DNA from: Lunatibacter sp038209145
GTDB lineage: Bacteria > Bacteroidota > Bacteroidia > Cytophagales > Cyclobacteriaceae
DNA length: 7,236 nucleotides
Reading direction: 5' to 3'
NCBI GenBank assembly: GCA_038209145.1
Contig: JBBQXZ010000244.1
Coordinates: 1-7,236 of the forward strand
Shown: piece by piece, positions 6,401 through 7,236 of the stretch
Position numbering within the stretch: the stretch's first letter is position 1
Layout: every line of letters starts with the position of its first letter
The notes under the pieces: generated by a model
Database searches by the model: none
What the model was told of the DNA's origin: nothing
What the model saw: the letters and a program-made list of their open reading frames with translations, nothing else
Translations under genes and position numbers: made by a program

Positions 6401-7236
6401 TGTCAAGGAAAGCGAGGCGATTACCTATGCTTATGAGAGAAATCCACATGACCCACGCATATCCCACAACCTGAACATCAAACTGGATGAATTTGGCAAT
6501 GTATCGGAATCGGCTTCGGTAGTTTATCCGAGATTAATTCCAAACACAACACTTCCCACGGAAACCCGGCAAGAACAAAGTAAAACCGTAATCATCTATA
6601 CCCAAAATCAATTTACCAATCCTGTTTTTGATGTGGATATTCATCGCCTGCCATTTCATTCAGAGGTAAAAACGCATGAACTGAAAGGTGTTACAAAATC
6701 CGGCACCTTTTATTCACCGGATGATTTTATGGGTATACTTTTAGACGTAATCTCCGATACTGCCTTATATCATGAAATAGACAAAGCTGTTACTGTAGGA
6801 AAACCTAAAAAAAGATTGATTGAGCATGTCCGTTCCTATTATTATAAAAATGACCTAACTGGGTCATTGCCATTAGGTCAATTGGAATCTTTGGGTCTTC
6901 TATTCGAGAGTTACCAATTGGCTTACTCACCTGAATTGATTACCGATATATTCGGCACAAAAGTGAATGCCACAATATTAACAGAAGGCAAATTTACCCG
7001 TGGCGAAGGAGATGAGAACTGGTGGATTCGTTCGGGCAAAACCCAATTTATCGAAGGTGCGGAAACAGCATCAGCCGCCCAAAACAGATTCTATGTTCCA
7101 TTTCTTTATACCGACCCTTATGGGTCGCTCACAAGGGTAAAGTATTATGGTAATTATTTCCTGGTTATTGAAGAAACAGAAGATACATTGGGAAATAAAT
7201 CAGGAGTTGATGTATTTAATTTTCGAACCCTGTCCC
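3447..7236 (+). CDS. SpvB/TcdB-type Tc toxin B-component-like protein, N-terminal 1263 residues (open at window end)
   Basis: A very large protein of the TcB family (TcaC/TcdB); no stop codon occurs before the window ends. ATG 3447 is the first in-frame ATG after the stop at 3390-3392; no Shine-Dalgarno sequence and no signal peptide are seen. Domains: SpvB N-terminal domain from about residue 29, with SYNSGFGNGIFGLGWN (77-92), YLFSGAEDLVP (118-128) and RPDAFSDYKAGFEIRT (318-333). FG-GAP/VCBS propeller repeats, about 490-720, with blade motifs LADLDADGG (490), LDLNGDGKPEVV (542), LADMSGDGMTDIV (600), LADIDGSGTSDII (655) and VTDFLGNGVACIVW (706). TcdB middle/N-terminal domain to about 835, with YTPSTKFYL and YHHGYYDHAEREFRGFG (808-824). 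TcdB middle/C-terminal domain, about 880-1030, with ELLQPKGNNKHAVF and YERNPHDPRISH (996-1007). A conserved tail follows, with LPLGQLESL and GDENWWI (1189-1194). In known Tc toxins B and C form a cocoon around a toxic domain and the propeller docks on TcA. Rhs repeats and a variable C-terminus probably lie beyond the window. Family assignment is firm; toxin function here is inference. Confidence 0.95.
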   Translation, partial: MNYLHTSDKNPGAAQNGEGKTKSNAIEVPSITLPKGGGAIKGIDEKFSVNAVNGTSSFSVPLPFSPARGASSDLNLSYNSGFGNGIFGLGWNLSLGSIKRKTDNALPQYLDSIDSDTYLFSGAEDLVPEFRKSLTGAFVLNPDGEYITNERESADGLFFIRNYKPRVEGLFSRIERWTEKSNGRIKWRVLNRDNVTTLFGWTDNSIIANQDGPTKIFEWLPEYVFDDKGNCSQYIYKKEDNSGFVASLPHNRNRHTGSKINYTNIYLEKVCYGNLTSYRQFGDAFSSESDFMFQTVLDYGTTDTNNEAFDQINPWDYRPDAFSDYKAGFEIRTTRLCRRVLLFHVFEELALKSDKSDKKTLIRSLNFDYDTSTEQDFTFLKKITSYGYIKKPDGSYSHKKLPPMEFEYQKHQWNKDVKSILTEDLVHAPAGLDEEQYQFTDLFNEGLSGILTEQANGWYYKHNLGDGKFEQAKMVTPKPSFAGLNSVMQLADLDADGGKQLVNFETEPRGFFELDDDNEWHGLSFFKALPNIDFGDANTRMLDLNGDGKPEVVISEDNVFTWYPSEGRQGFAAARKSAKPFDEEEGPPIVFADANQTIYLADMSGDGMTDIVRIRNGEVCFWPNLGYGLFGKKVALDNAPLFDHPDAFNPSYLRLADIDGSGTSDIIYLGKNKFTCWKNLSGNRFSAIPFEIDAFPEIHSQAKVTVTDFLGNGVACIVWSSPLAKDANAPLKYIDLMNSKKPHIMVSYKNNMGKEVSMEYTPSTKFYLDDKKAGKLWITKLHFPIHCISKTTTQDEISGYKFVSQFKYHHGYYDHAEREFRGFGMVEQIDAETFEHWTKGNASNIVEEPLHQEPVVTKTWNHTGALLRKESILSQFEKDYWYREYASEFGPISHPEISLPDARLTVPEGMDITLLDKLSAQELREALRACKGVGLRSETFAKDATKFNNTPDAKQKELTPFLVATHNCFIELLQPKGNNKHAVFAVKESEAITYAYERNPHDPRISHNLNIKLDEFGNVSESASVVYPRLIPNTTLPTETRQEQSKTVIIYTQNQFTNPVFDVDIHRLPFHSEVKTHELKGVTKSGTFYSPDDFMGILLDVISDTALYHEIDKAVTVGKPKKRLIEHVRSYYYKNDLTGSLPLGQLESLGLLFESYQLAYSPELITDIFGTKVNATILTEGKFTRGEGDENWWIRSGKTQFIEGAETASAAQNRFYVPFLYTDPYGSLTRVKYYGNYFLVIEETEDTLGNKSGVDVFNFRTLS

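Noticed and set aside
6125..6467. Minus-strand frames at 6125-6406 and 6201-6467
   Set aside because: They are antisense shadows of the TcdB middle/C-terminal domain, which is conserved on the plus strand.
1..7236. CRISPR array, tRNA or rRNA genes
   Set aside because: No regularly spaced direct repeats, cloverleaf-like segments or rRNA-like sequence were seen on either strand.

Overview
The window looks like a chromosomal piece of a Bacteroidota (Bacteroidetes) genome, possibly a free-living Cytophagia/Cyclobacteriaceae-type organism. The evidence is AT-rich intergenic DNA, start codons without a Shine-Dalgarno sequence, a TAnnTTTG-type promoter candidate, and the style of the encoded proteins. 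The taxonomic call is inference. Two of the three real genes run off the window edges.

Layout: (1) 1-418, minus strand: the N-terminal 139 residues of a P-type cation-transporting ATPase. (2) About 419-1987: roughly 1.5 kb with no intact gene. It opens with an inverted repeat followed by what reads as the 5' end of a degraded bacterial group II intron (clear part about 571-640). It also holds two short unconvincing reading frames and some small repeats. (3) 1988-2851, minus strand: an intact AraC-family transcriptional regulator. (4) 2852-3446: an AT-rich divergent intergenic region with a hairpin, a promoter candidate and a possible 25-residue hydrophobic peptide. (5) 3447 to the window end, plus strand: the first 1263 residues of a very large SpvB/TcdB-type protein, the B component family of Tc (ABC) toxin complexes. 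It is open to the last base.

The TcB-like gene is the main content. It carries, in order, the SpvB N-terminal domain, an FG-GAP/VCBS beta-propeller region, the TcdB middle/N-terminal domain and the TcdB middle/C-terminal domain, all with well-kept family motifs. In characterised Tc toxins the B protein and the following Rhs-repeat C protein form a hollow shell that holds a toxic C-terminal domain, and the propeller docks onto the TcA translocation channel. No TcA gene lies upstream here. The C part, any toxic domain and any partners would lie downstream of the window. The divergently transcribed AraC-type regulator shares a 595-bp intergenic region with the TcB-like gene and is the obvious candidate local regulator, but nothing in the sequence proves that link. 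The ATPase appears unrelated to the toxin-like gene.
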